The notes beneath the pieces are model-generated. The model did no database searches and was not told the DNA's origin. It saw only the letters and a list, made by a program, of their open reading frames with translations. Shown here piece after piece: positions 61,605 through 64,000 of a stretch of 64,000 bases of DNA (its first letter is position 1; the number at the start of each line of letters is the position of its first letter). Origin of the DNA: UBA4417 sp038204995 (GTDB taxonomy: Bacteria > Bacteroidota > Bacteroidia > Bacteroidales > UBA4417); assembly GCA_038204995.1 (NCBI GenBank), contig JBBRCH010000015.1, forward strand, positions 3,488 through 67,487, in the 5' to 3' direction. A program made the position numbers and the translations under genes.

Positions 61605-64000
61605 ATGGGAACCAAATACACTGAATACAAACAACTTAGCTTAACCCGCATCGGAAACGAAGTACTCGATTTCTGGAACGAGAACCGTATTTTTGAGAAA
61701 AGTCTTGAAAACCGCAGCAACCATACTCCCTATATTTTTTACGAAGGACCGCCTTCGGCCAACGGAATGCCTGGTATTCACCACGTTATGGCCAGGGCTA
61801 TTAAAGATATTTTCTGTCGTTACAAAACATTAAAAGGTTTTTTTGTTGAACGTAAAGCCGGTTGGGATACCCATGGTTTACCCATCGAAATTGCCGTTGA
61901 AAAAACTTTAGGAATTACCAAGGAAGATATCGGTAAAAAAATTAGCGTTGACGATTATAACAAAGCCTGCCGCAGCGAAGTAATGAAATACAAGGACCGC
62001 TGGGATGAACTTACTTTGAAAATTGGCTACTGGGTCGATCTCGATAATCCATACATCACTTTCGATAATACCTATATCGAAACCTGCTGGCACTTGCTTT
62101 CGGAGCTTTATAAAAAAGGTATGATTTATAAAGGCTATACCATTCAGCCATACTCGCCTGCCGCCGGAACCGGCCTCAGCACACACGAGCTTAACCAGCC
62201 CGGAAGTTACCGCAATGTAAAAGACAATACCCTGGTTGCACAGTTTAAAGTGCGCAAGGATACCGGCCACGACCTTATTCCTGTGCTTTTTGGAAAAGAT
62301 AAAACTGATGTTTTTATACTTGCCTGGACTACTACTCCCTGGACTTTGCCTTCGAATACCGCACTGGCAGTGGGTAAAAATATTGAATATGTACTTGTAA
62401 AAACTTTCAATCCATATACGTACGAACCTATTAAAGTTGTTGTAGGCAAGCCGCTTCTGAGCAAATATTTCCCCGAGAAAAATGCTGAAATGGCTATGAG
62501 CGAGTATGTACCCGGACAGAAAGTTATCCCATTCGAAATACTTGCCGAATTTACGGGTGCCCAACTTGCAGGCCTTCGTTACGAGCAGCTTTTACCATAC
62601 GCTAAGCCCGAAACCGGCGATGCTTTTATGGTTATCACCGGCGATTTTGTAACTACCGAGGATGGTACAGGAATCGTACATATCGCGCCAAGCTTTGGTG
62701 CCGACGACTTTAAAGTTGCAAAACAAAATGGCATCGGAGCCCTCACGCTGGTTGATAAAACCGGGCGTTTTACTGCTGAAATGGGCGAATTTGCCGGCCG
62801 TTTTGTAAAGTCGGAATATGCCCAGGATGGCGATCCGCAAAAAGACGAAAATGTGGATATCGATATCATTGTAAAACTTAAAAAAGAGAACCGCGCTTTT
62901 AAAACTGAGAAATACGAACACACTTATCCGCACTGCTGGCGTACCGATAAACCCATACTTTATTACCCTCTCGATTCGTGGTTTATCCGCACTACCGCGC
63001 TTAAAGATCGTATGATTGAGCTTAATAAAACCATCAACTGGAAACCCGAAGCCACAGGAACCGGACGTTTCGGCAACTGGCTCGAAAACCTGGTGGATTG
63101 GAATCTTTCGCGCTCCCGCTATTGGGGCACTCCTCTTCCGATTTGGGTGAGCGAGGACCGCAGCGAAGAAATTTGCATCGGATCAGTTGAGCAACTAAAG
63201 GCAGAAATAGAGAAATCGATAGCAGCCGGTTTTATGACCGCCAATCCGTATGCAAGTTTCGAGCCTGGCAATAATTCAGCCGAAAACTACAATTCATTCG
63301 ATCTGCATCGTCCGTATGTGGATGATATTTTCCTGGTATCGCCAACCGGCAAAAAGATGATCCGCGAAACCGACCTTATTGATGTATGGTTCGATTCGGG
63401 TGCTGTTCCTTACGCTCAATTCCATTATCCGTTCGAACAAAATGATGGTCATCCCCAATATTTCCCTGCCGATCTGATTGCTGAAGGTGTGGATCAGACC
63501 CGTGGTTGGTTTTATACTCTTCATGCCATTTCGACCTTGGCCTTCGATTCGGTTGCATTTAAAAATGTAATTTCCAACGGACTGGTGCTGGATAAAACCG
63601 GCAACAAAATGTCGAAAAAGCTTGGAAACTCAGTTGATCCTTTCACTACACTCGAAAAATACGGCCCCGATGCCACACGCTGGTACATGATTACCAATTC
63701 GCAGCCATGGGATAACCTTAAATTCGACCTCGAAGGCATTGCAGAAGTGCAGCGTAAGTTTTTCGGAACATTGTATAATACCTATAACTTTTTTGCGTTG
63801 TATGCCAACATTGATGGGTTCAGGTATGCAGAAGCAGAAATTCCTTTTGCCGAAAAGCCCGAAATCGACCGCTGGATACACTCAGAACTCAACAGCCTCA
63901 TAAAAAATGTGGATGAAGCTTTTGCAGATTATGAACCTACCCGTGCAGGCCGCCTGATCACCGATTTTGTAAACGAACATCTGAGTAACTGGTACGTTCG
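61605..64000 (+). CDS. ileS: isoleucyl-tRNA synthetase (3' end outside window)
   Basis: Class I synthetase charging tRNA-Ile, with an editing domain. The start ATG at 61605 gives MGTKYTEYKQLSL. The HIGH-type motif is PSANGMPGIHHVM (His59-His60), a form usual in Bacteroidota IleRS. The CP1 editing region shows AWTTTPWTLPSNTALAV. WFDSGAVPYAQFHYP and the KMSKS motif as NKMSKKLGNSVDP (Lys668) follow. About 798 codons lie in the window; the anticodon-binding and C-terminal parts run off the right edge. No frameshift seen. Confidence 0.97.
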   Translation, partial: MGTKYTEYKQLSLTRIGNEVLDFWNENRIFEKSLENRSNHTPYIFYEGPPSANGMPGIHHVMARAIKDIFCRYKTLKGFFVERKAGWDTHGLPIEIAVEKTLGITKEDIGKKISVDDYNKACRSEVMKYKDRWDELTLKIGYWVDLDNPYITFDNTYIETCWHLLSELYKKGMIYKGYTIQPYSPAAGTGLSTHELNQPGSYRNVKDNTLVAQFKVRKDTGHDLIPVLFGKDKTDVFILAWTTTPWTLPSNTALAVGKNIEYVLVKTFNPYTYEPIKVVVGKPLLSKYFPEKNAEMAMSEYVPGQKVIPFEILAEFTGAQLAGLRYEQLLPYAKPETGDAFMVITGDFVTTEDGTGIVHIAPSFGADDFKVAKQNGIGALTLVDKTGRFTAEMGEFAGRFVKSEYAQDGDPQKDENVDIDIIVKLKKENRAFKTEKYEHTYPHCWRTDKPILYYPLDSWFIRTTALKDRMIELNKTINWKPEATGTGRFGNWLENLVDWNLSRSRYWGTPLPIWVSEDRSEEICIGSVEQLKAEIEKSIAAGFMTANPYASFEPGNNSAENYNSFDLHRPYVDDIFLVSPTGKKMIRETDLIDVWFDSGAVPYAQFHYPFEQNDGHPQYFPADLIAEGVDQTRGWFYTLHAISTLAFDSVAFKNVISNGLVLDKTGNKMSKKLGNSVDPFTTLEKYGPDATRWYMITNSQPWDNLKFDLEGIAEVQRKFFGTLYNTYNFFALYANIDGFRYAEAEIPFAEKPEIDRWIHSELNSLIKNVDEAFADYEPTRAGRLITDFVNEHLSNWYV

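Overview
The window reads as chromosome of a member of the Bacteroidota, most likely a free-living or gut Bacteroidales/Marinilabiliales-type organism. Five things point there: several secreted proteins end in type IX secretion (T9SS) type A sorting domains (YPNP...G.Y..R); intergenic regions carry the Bacteroidota -7 promoter box TAnnTTTG, often as TTTGCAG; the lipoproteins follow the phylum's style (C-K-K-D); families typical of the phylum are present (DUF3943, DUF2279, CotH-T9SS, GH13/GH31 saccharidases, LytS/LytTR pairs); and there are no clear Shine-Dalgarno sequences. No tRNA, rRNA, CRISPR array, transposase or integrase was found.

Layout. 0.3-4.5 kb: purH-mreB-mreC-mreD on the minus strand (purine synthesis, then cell-shape genes). 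4.9-12.9 kb: mixed housekeeping genes (orphan MacB-like permease, recJ, LysE-type exporter, GH3-family protein, a membrane-anchored EEP phosphoesterase, hemW). 13-17.4 kb: a sensor kinase and a large AsmA-type protein. 18-33.8 kb: one long minus-strand block built around T9SS-exported proteins, namely a subtilisin-like protease, two L-domain/LRR proteins and a serine beta-lactamase-fold hydrolase. Two REC-only response regulators bracket this block. Upstream of it lies a LytTR regulator / LytS kinase / beta-propeller lipoprotein group. Three 15-bp direct repeats at exactly 21-bp spacing, with a LytTR-like core, sit in front of the leading REC gene, so I propose that the LytTR regulator controls the secreted-protein operon. 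A decayed N-terminal fragment of a further LRR gene, and C-terminal domains 94% identical at DNA level, show that the block grew by duplication and gene conversion.

34-40 kb: lipoprotein, a 24-copy G-rich octamer satellite, glycosyltransferase 9, CotH-T9SS, hflX, DUF3943. 40.0-44.3 kb: a two-gene ATPase cassette (an AAA/STAND-like ATPase, then a STAND-like ATPase with eight 35-residue TPRs). It lies between the intact trpS 3' end and a second, diverged trpS 3' end at 40079-40153. This is the signature of a genomic island that entered at the end of trpS, and it is the most interesting locus in the window.

45.5-51.3 kb: oligopeptidase B-like lipoprotein, YfcC-type carrier, methyltransferase, DUF2279 protein. 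51.5-58 kb: an alpha-glucan cluster (GH13, GH31, GH13 lipoprotein) without SusC/SusD in the window. 58.4-59.7 kb: triple-fasciclin lipoprotein. 60.2-61.4 kb: a solitary AAA/DUF4143 ATPase whose promoter carries four 22-bp-spaced direct repeats. The window ends inside ileS.
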